Shown here: positions 15,710 to 23,470 of the stretch, piece after piece | Layout of the letters: each line of letters begins with the position of its first letter | Numbering within the stretch: position 1 is the first letter of the stretch | NCBI GenBank assembly: GCA_937983035.1 | Contig: CALKAN010000050.1 | Coordinates: 1 to 46,429, forward strand | Reading direction: 5' to 3' | DNA: 46,429 nt | Source of the DNA: an uncultured Paenibacillaceae bacterium | GTDB taxonomy: Bacteria; Bacillota; Bacilli; Paenibacillales; CALAME01 | Notes under the pieces: generated by a model | Told to the model about the DNA's origin: nothing | Database searches by the model: none | Seen by the model: only the letters and a program-made list of their open reading frames with translations | Program-made: the position numbers and the translations under genes

Positions 15710-16342
15710 ATGAACATGCCGAAGTATGCATATTTGGCATTTGCCTTATTTATTCTTATCAGTGCTTGGGAGCAAGGGAAGTCGGATGCGGCAATCACAA
15801 GCGGAGCAATCCCGGAAGAATCGATTCGTTTAAGAATTTTAGCGCATTCCGATCGGTTGGAAGACCAATGGATCAAACGGAAAGTACGGGATGAAATTAT
15901 AGCACATATGGAACATTGGGTTGATGAGCCTGCTTCGATTGAGGAAGCAAGAAAAATGGTAGAGGAAAGGCTTCCTGAATTTCGGTATTTGATCGAACAA
16001 ACGTTGAAAAAATACGGATTTCCATACGGATATGACGTCATGGTAGGAGAAGTGGATTTTCCCGCTAAAATGTATGGAAAAGAGATTTATCCTGCAGGAA
16101 AATATGAAGCATTGCGCGTCACTTTAGGTGAAGGGAAAGGCGAAAACTGGTGGTGCGTCTTGTTTCCGCCGCTTTGCTTCGTCGATGTCGTTTCAGGCGA
16201 AGCTGTGCCGAAAGATGCTGTTGAAATAAGCAGCGAGCAGCCAGATTCATCGGAAGCGAACGATGCTGAGCCGGAATTGCGGTTTTTTGTGGTGGATCTG
16301 TTTAAATCGCTCTTTCGTCATCTTTCCAATTTATTTGCTTAA
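15707..16342 (+). CDS. spoIIR: Stage II sporulation protein R
   Basis: A protein of about 211 residues, secreted from the forespore. In B. subtilis SpoIIR activates the membrane protease SpoIIGA, which processes pro-sigma-E in the mother cell. An N-terminal hydrophobic segment (about residues 6-22) acts as a signal. The family core is plain: IPEESIRLRILAHSD, a KRKVRDEI helix, and GENWWCVLFPPLCFVD. The variable tail is acidic. Start choice is uncertain: ATGs at 15707, 15710 and 15716 follow AAAGGGG, and the frame opens at a TTG (15689). Its order after prfA-prmC is as in B. subtilis. It has a sigma-F-like promoter and an inverted repeat over its start. Confidence 0.93.
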   Translation: MMNMPKYAYLAFALFILISAWEQGKSDAAITSGAIPEESIRLRILAHSDRLEDQWIKRKVRDEIIAHMEHWVDEPASIEEARKMVEERLPEFRYLIEQTLKKYGFPYGYDVMVGEVDFPAKMYGKEIYPAGKYEALRVTLGEGKGENWWCVLFPPLCFVDVVSGEAVPKDAVEISSEQPDSSEANDAEPELRFFVVDLFKSLFRHLSNLFA

Positions 16343-16364
16343 CATGCTGCGCCTGCATTATAAT
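16335..16364 (+). promoter_or_regulatory. Putative sigma-A promoter of ywlC
   Basis: TTGCTT (16335-16340) and TATAAT (16359-16364) are 18 nt apart; the -35 overlaps the spoIIR stop codon. This would free ywlC from the sporulation-specific spoIIR transcript. Confidence 0.5.
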
Positions 16365-16417
16365 TTGACATACATCACATGATTGAGAAGTTTTCGAGAA
16401 TAAGGAATGAAAAAGCA

Positions 16418-17476
16418 TTGGCAAAGACCCGATATTGGAAAGTAGATGTTTCAGTCAATCCCGAAACGCCGGCGATCCAAGAGGCGGCCAGCCTCATTCG
16501 AGACGGCCGCTTGATTGCGTTTCCTACGGAAACCGTATACGGCTTGGGGGCGAATGCATGCGACGATGCAGCTGTCCGAGCGATCTTTCAGGCGAAAGGC
16601 AGACCGAGCGACAATCCGCTGATCGTTCACATTGCGCATTTGGATCAGCTGAAGGAGCTTGTGCATCCGCTCACGGCTGCAGCGGAAACATTGATGGAGC
16701 GATTTTGGCCCGGGCCGCTGACCGTGGTGCTTCCGCTTATTGATGGAGCCGTATCCCCGATCGTCAGCGCAGGGTTGAACACATTAGCGGTGCGAATGCC
16801 CGCTCATCCCGCTGCGCTCAGCTTGATCGAGGCAGCCGGCGTGCCGATTGCGGCCCCGAGTGCGAATTTGTCAGGCAGGCCAAGTCCGACGAGCGCGATG
16901 CATGTATTAGAAGATTTGGATGGAAAAATCAGCGGGATTATCGATGGCGGTGATGCAAGCCTAGGCATCGAATCCACGGTCGTCCTGATGAGAGAACATC
17001 AGTTGGAAGTGCTTCGTCCCGGAGGAATCAGCATCGAGGAGCTGGCTGCTGCCCTGTCGGAAGATGTTGTGTTGCAATATGAACATAAAACCGGCGCTGG
17101 GAAAGAAGCTCCCCGATCGCCGGGAATGAAATATACCCACTACGCGCCGAAAGGTGAATTAGTCATCGTGCAAGGACAGCCGGACAAAGTGCAAAGTTGG
17201 ATTCAGGCCCAAATGAAATTGGATCAGCAGCATGCACGCAGAACAGGAATTCTTGCTTTTCATTCACCTCCAACTGCATACAGCGAAGCGGATCATGTCA
17301 TTCACATCGGCCGGAACATGAAATATGCCGCGGCGCGTTTATATGCGGCGTTAAGAGAATTTGACCAAAAGAAGATCGATATGATTTACTCGGAAGCCTG
17401 TCCGGAAGAAGGTTTGGGATATGCCGTCATGAACCGGCTGCGCAAGGCATCCGGAAATAAAAGCGTACTTGTCTAA
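16418..17476 (+). CDS. ywlC: L-threonylcarbamoyladenylate synthase (Sua5/YwlC)
   Basis: A 352-residue enzyme that makes threonylcarbamoyl-AMP from threonine, bicarbonate and ATP, for the t6A37 modification of tRNAs reading ANN codons. The N-terminal YrdC domain shows LIAFPTETVYGLGANA, KGRPSDNPLIVHI and AAPSANLSGRPSPTSA; the GGDASLGIESTVV loop follows. The C-terminal Sua5 domain spans about residues 230-352. The TTG at 16418 is preferred: AAGGA lies 11 nt upstream, and the N-terminus then matches B. subtilis YwlC in length. An ATG at 16379 has no ribosome-binding site and would fall only about eight nt after the predicted transcription start. Confidence 0.9.
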   Translation: MAKTRYWKVDVSVNPETPAIQEAASLIRDGRLIAFPTETVYGLGANACDDAAVRAIFQAKGRPSDNPLIVHIAHLDQLKELVHPLTAAAETLMERFWPGPLTVVLPLIDGAVSPIVSAGLNTLAVRMPAHPAALSLIEAAGVPIAAPSANLSGRPSPTSAMHVLEDLDGKISGIIDGGDASLGIESTVVLMREHQLEVLRPGGISIEELAAALSEDVVLQYEHKTGAGKEAPRSPGMKYTHYAPKGELVIVQGQPDKVQSWIQAQMKLDQQHARRTGILAFHSPPTAYSEADHVIHIGRNMKYAAARLYAALREFDQKKIDMIYSEACPEEGLGYAVMNRLRKASGNKSVLV

Positions 17477-17543
17477 TCCAGGAGACATGTTTCCCTCCTT
17501 GTCCGCATAATCTTGAAAAGAAGGACAACGGGGGGAGATAAGC

Positions 17544-18104
17544 ATGACTGCTTTCATGGCGCAATCCGGGCAATGGTTTACGATTTTTGCCATGGCGATT
17601 GCACTAGGGATGGACGCTTTTTCGTTAGGAATCGGAATTGGATTAAGGGGAGTCCGATTTTTATATATATTGAAAATTGGCGTTGTCGTTGCTGTCTTTC
17701 ATTTTTTCATGCCGTTGATGGGGTTATTTACCGGCCAATACATGAGTGTTTTGCTTGGGGATATTGCTCTTGCAGCAGGAGGAATCTTATTAATTTTGCT
17801 CGGTGCTCATATGATATTCAGTGCTGTTAAAGGCGACGGGACTCATCCTTTGGAATATACGTCAATGTTCAGTCTGCTGTTATTTTCGTTAATGGTCAGC
17901 ATCGATTCATTTTCTGTCGGCATTTCGTTGGGCTTATTTTCAACCGATATTTTGCTTACAGTGCTTATTTTTGGGCTGTTCGGCGGGCTGATGTCCATGT
18001 TCGGTTTGCTGCTTGGGAACAAGGCTGCGGCAGGCTTGGGGGAATACGGGGAAGTGATCGGCGGAGCGATTTTGCTGGCATTTGGCGTTAAATTTCTTCT
18101 TTAA
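17544..18104 (+). CDS. Manganese efflux pump MntP family (YwlD)
   Basis: A 186-residue integral membrane protein with six hydrophobic segments in two similar halves. Each half carries the metal-site signature of the family, GMDAFSLGIGIG near residue 22 and SIDSFSVGISLG near residue 119. MntP-type proteins export Mn2+, and the position between ywlC and ywlE is that of ywlD in B. subtilis. GGGGGGAG lies just before the ATG. I see no manganese-sensing yybP-ykoY riboswitch in the short upstream gap, so control of this copy is unclear. Confidence 0.88.
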   Translation: MTAFMAQSGQWFTIFAMAIALGMDAFSLGIGIGLRGVRFLYILKIGVVVAVFHFFMPLMGLFTGQYMSVLLGDIALAAGGILLILLGAHMIFSAVKGDGTHPLEYTSMFSLLLFSLMVSIDSFSVGISLGLFSTDILLTVLIFGLFGGLMSMFGLLLGNKAAAGLGEYGEVIGGAILLAFGVKFLL

Positions 18105-18126
18105 GCGAAAGGAGCATGGCAGAAAG

Positions 18127-18585
18127 ATGAAGCGAATTTTATTTGTTTGCACAGGGAACACATGCCGAAGTCCGATGGCGGAAAGCTTAATGCGGCACAT
18201 GGCGGAGCAGGCAGGCTTGGTTGTCGAAGTGAAATCTGCTGGATTGGCAGCTGCAGAAGGGCTGTCGATGTCAGCTCATGCGCAAGATGTGCTGCAGGAA
18301 AAAGGCATTGCTTGCGAAGTGTTTTCAAAACCGTTTACAAAAGAACTGGCTGATTGGGCGGATTGGATTTTGACGATGACTGAAGGGCATAAGAGCCATA
18401 TATTAGTTCAATATCCACAATTTGCAGAAAAGGTGCATGTGTTGAAGCAGTTTGCAAACGGCGGCGAAGACGCCCAATCATGCGATATTTCGGATCCGTT
18501 TGGAGGCTCGTTGGAAGAATATAAGCGCTGCGCGGAGGAAATCGAAGACGCTTTGGCGGAGGTCGTCAATAAATTAAAGGAATAG
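18127..18585 (+). CDS. ywlE: Protein arginine phosphatase YwlE
   Basis: A 152-residue enzyme with the low-molecular-weight phosphatase fold. The P-loop reads CTGNTCRS with nucleophile Cys8 and Arg14. Thr12 is the residue that in YwlE selects phospho-arginine over phospho-tyrosine. The general-acid loop is DISDPFGGS near residue 121. It removes arginine phosphates placed by the McsB kinase on proteins marked for ClpCP. The ATG at 18127 is required by the P-loop position; an AAAGGAG lies 12 nt upstream. The upstream part of the frame runs into mntP and is not used. Confidence 0.92.
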   Translation: MKRILFVCTGNTCRSPMAESLMRHMAEQAGLVVEVKSAGLAAAEGLSMSAHAQDVLQEKGIACEVFSKPFTKELADWADWILTMTEGHKSHILVQYPQFAEKVHVLKQFANGGEDAQSCDISDPFGGSLEEYKRCAEEIEDALAEVVNKLKE

Positions 18586-18597
18586 TCCCGTTGGTTA

Positions 18598-18626
18598 TTG
18601 ACAACTCTCTTTCTGCGTGGTAACAA
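18598..18626 (+). promoter_or_regulatory. Sigma-A promoter of the rpiB-ywlG-glyA unit
   Basis: A perfect TTGACA (18598-18603) and TAACAA (18621-18626) are 17 nt apart. The transcript would begin just before the ZTP riboswitch. Confidence 0.75.
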
Positions 18627-18654
18627 TAGTAGTGAAGATACTTGGATGATAATG

Positions 18655-18731
18655 GACGCATCCGATGTGACTGGCGACGAGTGGAAGAAACCACGATGGA
18701 GCATCGGATCATAATGCCGGTCGCCTGGGCA
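18655..18731 (+). promoter_or_regulatory. ZTP (pfl motif) riboswitch
   Basis: The aptamer has its hallmark parts in order. P1 is ATCCGATG (18660-18667) with CATCGGAT (18702-18709). The conserved GTGACTGGCG starts inside it, followed by a GTGG/CCAC hairpin and GGAGC. The downstream GCCGG-TCGCCTGGGCA segment closes it. GGCG (18673-18676) pairs with CGCC (18722-18725) as the family pseudoknot. The class senses ZTP/ZMP, which accumulates when 10-formyl-folate is short, and turns on one-carbon genes; glyA lies in the downstream unit. Confidence 0.92.
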
Positions 18732-18772
18732 AGAGCAAAGACGTGAATGATCATGTCTCGTGCTCTTTTTTT
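18731..18772 (+). terminator. Expression-platform terminator of the ZTP riboswitch
   Basis: AAGAGC (18731-18736) pairs with GCTCTT (18762-18767), and AGAC pairs with GTCT inside, followed by seven Ts. It begins directly at the 3' end of the aptamer, so ligand binding and terminator formation can compete. Confidence 0.85.
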
Positions 18773-18820
18773 GTTATTTTGGGAAAGATAAAGTGAAAAG
18801 ACAGACAGGAGGCATGCAAA

Positions 18821-19279
18821 ATGAAAATCGTCATGGGATCCGACCACGCGGGATATCGACTTAAAAATGAGCTGAAGCCGCTCATCGAATCAATGGGTCA
18901 TGAAGTCATTGACGTAGGCTGCAATTGCGACGATTCCGTTGATTATCCAGATTATGCATGGGAGGCTTGCAACAAAGTTGTTTCCGGAGAGGCAGACAGA
19001 GGGATATTAATTTGCGGCACAGGCATCGGTATGTCGATTGCAGCCAATAAAATCCCGGGCATTCGCTGCGCGCTCGTGCATGATACTTTTTCGGCAAAAG
19101 CGACCCGCGAGCATAACGACACGAACGTGCTGGCATTGGGTGAAAGAATCATTGGGCCGGGATTGGCGCAAGATATCGTTAAAATTTGGCTGGAGACGGA
19201 ATTTTCCAACGCTGACCGTCACCAAAACCGCGTCAACAAAGTGAAGGAAATCGAAGAGAAGCATTCGCTCCGTTCGTAA
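18821..19279 (+). CDS. rpiB: Ribose-5-phosphate isomerase B
   Basis: A 152-residue RpiB/LacAB-family isomerase interconverting ribose 5-phosphate and ribulose 5-phosphate in the pentose phosphate pathway. Signatures are MGSDHAGYRLK at the N-terminus, the active-site Cys in ILICGTGIGMSIAANK (about Cys66), and the phosphate-binding REHNDTNVLALG. AGGAGG precedes the ATG. It is the first gene after the ZTP riboswitch, so it is probably controlled with glyA. This links supply of ribose 5-phosphate, the precursor of PRPP, to the purine/folate signal. Confidence 0.95.
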   Translation: MKIVMGSDHAGYRLKNELKPLIESMGHEVIDVGCNCDDSVDYPDYAWEACNKVVSGEADRGILICGTGIGMSIAANKIPGIRCALVHDTFSAKATREHNDTNVLALGERIIGPGLAQDIVKIWLETEFSNADRHQNRVNKVKEIEEKHSLRS

Positions 19280-19306
19280 TCATAAACGATATTGGAGGGC
19301 TTGATC

Positions 19307-19876
19307 TTGTTCGAACAATTGCAGCGGGACATGGAAATGATCGTAAGAGAACTCGTGCAGCAAGCAGAGCTGTTCCAGGGCAAATTATTGGTGATTGGAA
19401 CGAGCACGAGCGAGGTTATGGGCAAGCGCATCGGCACCTCCGGCGGATCTGAGGAAATTGCGCGGGCGTTGTTCCAGGCCATTGAGAATGTAAGGAAGGA
19501 AATTGGATTTTATCCGGCATTCCAGTGCTGCGAGCACTTGAATCGCGCGCTTGTCGTGGAGCGGGAGGCGGCGGAAAAGCATGGACTTGAGATCGTCAGT
19601 GCCGTGCCTGTGCCGGATGCTGGAGGATCGATGGCAGCATATGCTTATCGCCATCTGCAGCAGCCTTGCCTTGTTGAGACGATTCAGGCGCATGCAGGGA
19701 TTGATATCGGCGATACGCTGATCGGCATGCATTTGAGGCCGGTTGCTGTGCCGGTTCGTCCCAGCATTCAAAAACTGGGAGAAGCGCACGTGACGATGGC
19801 GAAAACCCGTCCGAAACTCATCGGCGGGGCAAGAGCGGTTTACGTGCTGCCGGAATCATCCAATCACTGCCATTAA
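19307..19876 (+). CDS. ywlG: UPF0340 (TIGR01440) protein YwlG
   Basis: A 189-residue protein of the UPF0340 family, unknown function, soluble. Conserved features include LVIGTSTSEVMGKRIGT (about residue 25), CCEHLNRALVVE (about residue 73) and VPVPDAGGSMAA. The TTG at 19307 is chosen because GGAGGG lies about seven to eight nt upstream; the frame opens slightly earlier at TTG 19292, which overlaps the ribosome-binding site. Its fixed position between rpiB and glyA, here under a ZTP riboswitch, suggests a role near pentose or one-carbon metabolism, but this is inference only. Confidence 0.88.
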   Translation: MFEQLQRDMEMIVRELVQQAELFQGKLLVIGTSTSEVMGKRIGTSGGSEEIARALFQAIENVRKEIGFYPAFQCCEHLNRALVVEREAAEKHGLEIVSAVPVPDAGGSMAAYAYRHLQQPCLVETIQAHAGIDIGDTLIGMHLRPVAVPVRPSIQKLGEAHVTMAKTRPKLIGGARAVYVLPESSNHCH

Positions 19877-19920
19877 GTGATGCATAGATTTGCAAACATA
19901 TTAAGGGAGGAAACTTACAG

Positions 19921-21168
19921 ATGGAATTTTTGCGTCAGGCCGATCCAGAAATCGTAAAAGCGATGAATGATGAATTGCAAAGGCAGCAAGACAACATTGA
20001 ATTAATTGCTTCAGAAAATATCGTCAGCCGTGCAGTCATGGAAGCGATGGGAACCGTGCTGACGAACAAATATGCAGAAGGTTATCCCGGCCGGAGATAT
20101 TACGGCGGATGCGAGCATGTCGATGTCGTGGAAAATATTGCAATTGAACGCGCAAAGCAGTTGTTCGGGGCCGAACACGCCAACGTGCAGCCGCATTCGG
20201 GAGCGCAGGCGAACATGGCAGTATATTTGGCGGCGCTGAATCCCGGCGATACCGTGCTGGGCATGAATTTGTCCCATGGCGGACATTTAACGCATGGAAG
20301 CCCGGTGAACGCGTCCGGCATTTTGTACAATTTTGTGGAATACGGCGTGGAAGAAGATACGTTTCAAATCGATTATGACAAAGTGCACAAACTCGCTTTC
20401 AAACACCGCCCTCGTTTAATTGTAGCCGGCGCCAGCGCTTATCCGAGAACGATTGATTTTGAAGCGCTTGGACAGATTGCAAAGGATGTCGGCGCACTAT
20501 TGATGGTGGACATGGCTCATATCGCCGGCTTAGTAGCGGCAGGCTTGCACCCGAGTCCTGTGCCGCACGCTCATTTTGTCACCACAACGACTCACAAAAC
20601 GCTTCGCGGCCCGCGGGGAGGCATGATCTTGTGCAAAGAACCTTGGGCGAGAGCGATCGATAAAGCAGTATTTCCAGGCACTCAAGGCGGTCCTCTCATG
20701 CACGTGATCGCAGCCAAGGCAGTTGCATTCGGTGAGGCGCTTCAGCCTGCATTTAAAGACTATATGCAGAAAGTAGTCAACAACGCCAAGGCGCTGGCTG
20801 AAGCATTGTCTGCGGAAGGCATCGACATTGTATCCGGCGGCACAGACAATCACTTGATGCTCATCGATACGCGCAATTTGAACATTACAGGGAAAGATGC
20901 CGAGCACGTCTTAGATCAGGTGCGCATTACCGTGAACAAAAATGCGATTCCGTTTGACCCGACCAGCCCGTTTATTACGAGCGGCATTCGCATCGGCACG
21001 CCTGCGGTTACAACGCGCGGCATGGGCGAAGAAGACATGAGGACGATTGCCAAAATTATCAGCTCTGCGTTGAAATCGCCGAAAGACGAGGCAGTATTGG
21101 AACAAGCGCGCGCAGAAGTGAAGCGATTGACAGAAAAATATCCCATTTACGAAGGCTTGACATATTAA
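19921..21168 (+). CDS. glyA: Serine hydroxymethyltransferase
   Basis: A 415-residue PLP enzyme that converts serine and tetrahydrofolate to glycine and 5,10-methylene-tetrahydrofolate, the main entry of one-carbon units. The PLP lysine is Lys226 in TTTTHKTLRGPRGG. Other family segments are NKYAEGYPGRRYYGGCE and ANVQPHSGAQAN. Length equals that of Bacillus enzymes. GGGAGG precedes the ATG. It is the last gene of the riboswitch-controlled unit and is closed by a terminator. Confidence 0.97.
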   Translation: MEFLRQADPEIVKAMNDELQRQQDNIELIASENIVSRAVMEAMGTVLTNKYAEGYPGRRYYGGCEHVDVVENIAIERAKQLFGAEHANVQPHSGAQANMAVYLAALNPGDTVLGMNLSHGGHLTHGSPVNASGILYNFVEYGVEEDTFQIDYDKVHKLAFKHRPRLIVAGASAYPRTIDFEALGQIAKDVGALLMVDMAHIAGLVAAGLHPSPVPHAHFVTTTTHKTLRGPRGGMILCKEPWARAIDKAVFPGTQGGPLMHVIAAKAVAFGEALQPAFKDYMQKVVNNAKALAEALSAEGIDIVSGGTDNHLMLIDTRNLNITGKDAEHVLDQVRITVNKNAIPFDPTSPFITSGIRIGTPAVTTRGMGEEDMRTIAKIISSALKSPKDEAVLEQARAEVKRLTEKYPIYEGLTY

Positions 21169-21185
21169 AGTTTCATCATCGAATT

Positions 21186-21224
21186 GTCCAGTGTGTTTCA
21201 TCAATATGCACTGGACATTTTTTT
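21186..21224 (+). terminator. Terminator after glyA
   Basis: GTCCAGTG (21186-21193) pairs perfectly with CACTGGAC (21209-21216), followed by ATTTTTTT. It separates the riboswitch unit from upp. Confidence 0.85.
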
Positions 21225-21266
21225 GTTTGAACGTCATCAGCAGTTTGTTTTTTTCTTCGTGAAAGG

Positions 21267-21295
21267 GTGCATCCGAGAAGGGAGAGTGCTATAAT
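21267..21295 (+). promoter_or_regulatory. Promoter of upp (extended -10)
   Basis: TGCTATAAT (21287-21295) is an extended -10 with a perfect TATAAT. A weak -35 GTGCAT (21267-21272) lies 17 nt upstream of the hexamer. Confidence 0.65.
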
Positions 21296-21340
21296 TAATT
21301 TCAGTTTGCAGTTTGAATGCCATCATTGGGAGGACTCAAA

Positions 21341-21970
21341 TTGGGAAGAGTATTTATATGCGATCATCCGCTCATCCAGCATAAATTAACGTTTATTCGA
21401 GATCGAGAAACGAAGACGAAAGATTTCAAGCAGCTGGTCGATGAAGTATCGATGTTGATGGGATATGAAATTACCAGGGACTTGCCGCTGCAGACCGTCA
21501 AGGTGAAAACCCCTGTAGCCGAGGCGGAAGGGAAAGTGATCTCCGGCAGAATGCTCGGCTTGATTCCGATCTTAAGAGCCGGGCTTGGCATGGTTGAAGG
21601 ACTGCTGAAGCTCCATCCTACGGCAAAAGTCGGTCATATCGGCTTGTATCGGGATCCTAAAACGCTGAAGCCCGTTGAATATTATTCGAAACTTCCTACT
21701 GATGTGCAGGAGCGGGAACTGATCGTCATTGATCCGATGCTCGCTACAGGCGGATCGGCGATCGCGGCGATTCAATTGTTGAAAGACAAAGGGTGCACAT
21801 CGATTAAGCTCATGTGTTTAGTTGCAGCCCCTGAAGGGATTGAAGCGATGGAAAAAGCCCACCCGGATGTAGATATTTACGTTGCTGCCGTAGACGAATG
21901 TTTGGATGAACGAGGATACATCGTCCCTGGCTTAGGGGATGCCGGCGACCGCTTATTCGGCACTGAATAA
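21341..21970 (+). CDS. upp: Uracil phosphoribosyltransferase
   Basis: A 209-residue salvage enzyme making UMP from uracil and PRPP. The PRPP loop is VIDPMLATGGSA (about residue 128), and the uracil-binding end is GYIVPGLGDAGDRLFGT. FICDHPLIQHKLTFIRD opens the protein just as in B. subtilis Upp. The TTG at 21341 is therefore the start, with GGGAGGA six nt upstream; the frame opens earlier at an ATG (21317), which precedes the ribosome-binding site. mnaA follows after 25 nt and is probably cotranscribed. Confidence 0.95.
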   Translation: MGRVFICDHPLIQHKLTFIRDRETKTKDFKQLVDEVSMLMGYEITRDLPLQTVKVKTPVAEAEGKVISGRMLGLIPILRAGLGMVEGLLKLHPTAKVGHIGLYRDPKTLKPVEYYSKLPTDVQERELIVIDPMLATGGSAIAAIQLLKDKGCTSIKLMCLVAAPEGIEAMEKAHPDVDIYVAAVDECLDERGYIVPGLGDAGDRLFGTE

Positions 21971-21995
21971 AAGGAAAAACAAGGGGAAAGATAGT

Positions 21996-23144
21996 ATGAA
22001 TAAAATTAAAGTAATGACTGTTTTCGGCAGCAGGCCTGAAGCGATTAAAATGGCTCCATTAGTTCTGGAACTTCAGCGTCAGCCCGATATCGAGTCCATG
22101 CTTTGCGTCACGGCCCAACATCGAGAAATGTTGGATCAAGTGCTGCAAACTTTCGAGCTGAAAGCTGATTATGATTTGAATGTGATGAAACCAAATCAGA
22201 CTTTGAATGAATTGACCATTCGAGTGTTGGAGAGAATGGAGCCGGTGCTCAAAGAGGCAAAGCCTGACATCGTGCTCGTGCACGGGGATACGCAAACGAC
22301 GTTTTTGGCAGCGTACAGTGCTTTTTTGCAGCGCATTTCCGTCGGCCACGTGGAGGCAGGACTAAGAACTTGGAACAAGTATTCTCCGTACCCTGAAGAA
22401 ATGAACCGCCAGTTAACCGGGGTCATGGCTGACATTCATTTTGCTCCTACAGCGCTCGCTGCAGAACATTTGAGAAAAGAAAATAAAAGCGAAGACAGCA
22501 TCTATATTACCGGAAATACGGTGACTGACGTTTTTAAATATACGATTCAACCCTCTTACTCTCATCCTATTTTAGATTGGGCTGAGGGAAAGAGGCTTAT
22601 TCTGATGACCGCGCATCGCAGGGAGTCGATCGGCGAGAAGCATCGGCAAATTTTTCGCGCTGTGAAGAAACTGGCCGATGAATTTGAGGATATCGCCGTC
22701 GTGTATCCGGTGCATCTGAACCCAGCCGTGCGCAAACCTGCCCAAGAAATCTTAGGAAACCATCCGCGCGTTCGCTTGATTGAGCCGCTGGATGTCATTG
22801 ATTTGCATAATTTTTACAAACATACGCATCTCATATTGACGGATTCCGGAGGCATCCAAGAAGAAGCTCCTTCATTCGGCGTCCCGGTGTTGGTGCTTAG
22901 AGATACGACGGAAAGGCCGGAAGGCGTGCAAGCCGGAATTTTGGAACTTGTTGGAAGCGATGAAGAGACAGTATATCATAAAGCCAAAAAACTGTTGGTT
23001 GACGAGTCGGCTTATGCTAAGATGAGTAAAGCAGCGAATCCGTTTGGAGACGGGCAAGTTTCCCCGCGCATTGTGAACGCAATCCGGCATTATTTCGGGC
23101 GCATAAAGGAAAAGCCGTTACCGTTTTCATCGGAATCGAGATGA
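21996..23144 (+). CDS. mnaA: UDP-N-acetylglucosamine 2-epimerase (non-hydrolysing)
   Basis: A 382-residue cytosolic epimerase that interconverts UDP-GlcNAc and UDP-ManNAc. UDP-ManNAc feeds teichoic-acid linkage units and other wall polymers, including those that can carry SLH-domain proteins. Family motifs are VFGSRPEAIKMAPL at the start, VHGDTQTTFLAAY, GHVEAGLRTWNKYSPYPEE and TDSGGIQEEAPSFGVPVLV. GGGGAAAG lies before the ATG at 21996. The frame reads upstream into upp without a usable start. Position between upp and the atp operon is as in B. subtilis and Paenibacillus. Confidence 0.95.
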   Translation: MNKIKVMTVFGSRPEAIKMAPLVLELQRQPDIESMLCVTAQHREMLDQVLQTFELKADYDLNVMKPNQTLNELTIRVLERMEPVLKEAKPDIVLVHGDTQTTFLAAYSAFLQRISVGHVEAGLRTWNKYSPYPEEMNRQLTGVMADIHFAPTALAAEHLRKENKSEDSIYITGNTVTDVFKYTIQPSYSHPILDWAEGKRLILMTAHRRESIGEKHRQIFRAVKKLADEFEDIAVVYPVHLNPAVRKPAQEILGNHPRVRLIEPLDVIDLHNFYKHTHLILTDSGGIQEEAPSFGVPVLVLRDTTERPEGVQAGILELVGSDEETVYHKAKKLLVDESAYAKMSKAANPFGDGQVSPRIVNAIRHYFGRIKEKPLPFSSESR

Positions 23145-23193
23145 TCATGGCTTTGTGACTGTTTTGTTCACGAAATGTTTGTAGTCTAAAGAA

Positions 23194-23222
23194 TTGACAT
23201 CCTATTTTAGCTTCGTTACAAT
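23194..23222 (+). promoter_or_regulatory. Sigma-A promoter of the atp operon
   Basis: A perfect TTGACA (23194-23199) and TACAAT (23217-23222) are 17 nt apart. Transcription should begin around 23229, only about 26 nt before the presumed atpZ start. Confidence 0.8.
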
Positions 23223-23254
23223 AAATGAGGTTGTAAAGCGTGGTGACCTGAGAA

Positions 23255-23470
23255 ATACGAAATCAATACTTAAAAATTATTGCGAGAGCGGTTGCTCTCG
23301 GAACTGAGGTTATATTTTATTTGGTCGCCGGTTATTATTTAGGCAAGCTGATCAATCATTGGACAGGCCATCAAATGTGGATGTTCTGGGGAGTGATGGC
23401 CGGGTTGGCAGCAAGCATTGTCAGCATCGTTTTTTTTATAAAAAAATATTTGGAGGATTCAAATGAATGA
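23255..23470 (+). CDS. atpZ: AtpZ/AtpI-family small membrane protein, no canonical start codon
   Basis: A 71-codon frame encoding two membrane segments joined by a short loop, with GTEVIFYLVAGYYLGKLI in the first and FWGVMAGLAASIVSIVFF in the second, and the family-like end IKKYLEDSNE. It occupies the usual first place of Firmicute atp operons; AtpZ (with AtpI) has been linked to Mg2+ uptake and assembly of the synthase. No ATG, GTG or TTG begins the frame. A TGA stop stands in frame at 23249-23251. The only codon well placed after the GGTGACC-like ribosome-binding site (23242-23248) is ATA at 23255. It overlaps atpI by eight nt. A damaged start or a real AUA start are both possible. Confidence 0.65.
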   Translation: MRNQYLKIIARAVALGTEVIFYLVAGYYLGKLINHWTGHQMWMFWGVMAGLAASIVSIVFFIKKYLEDSNE

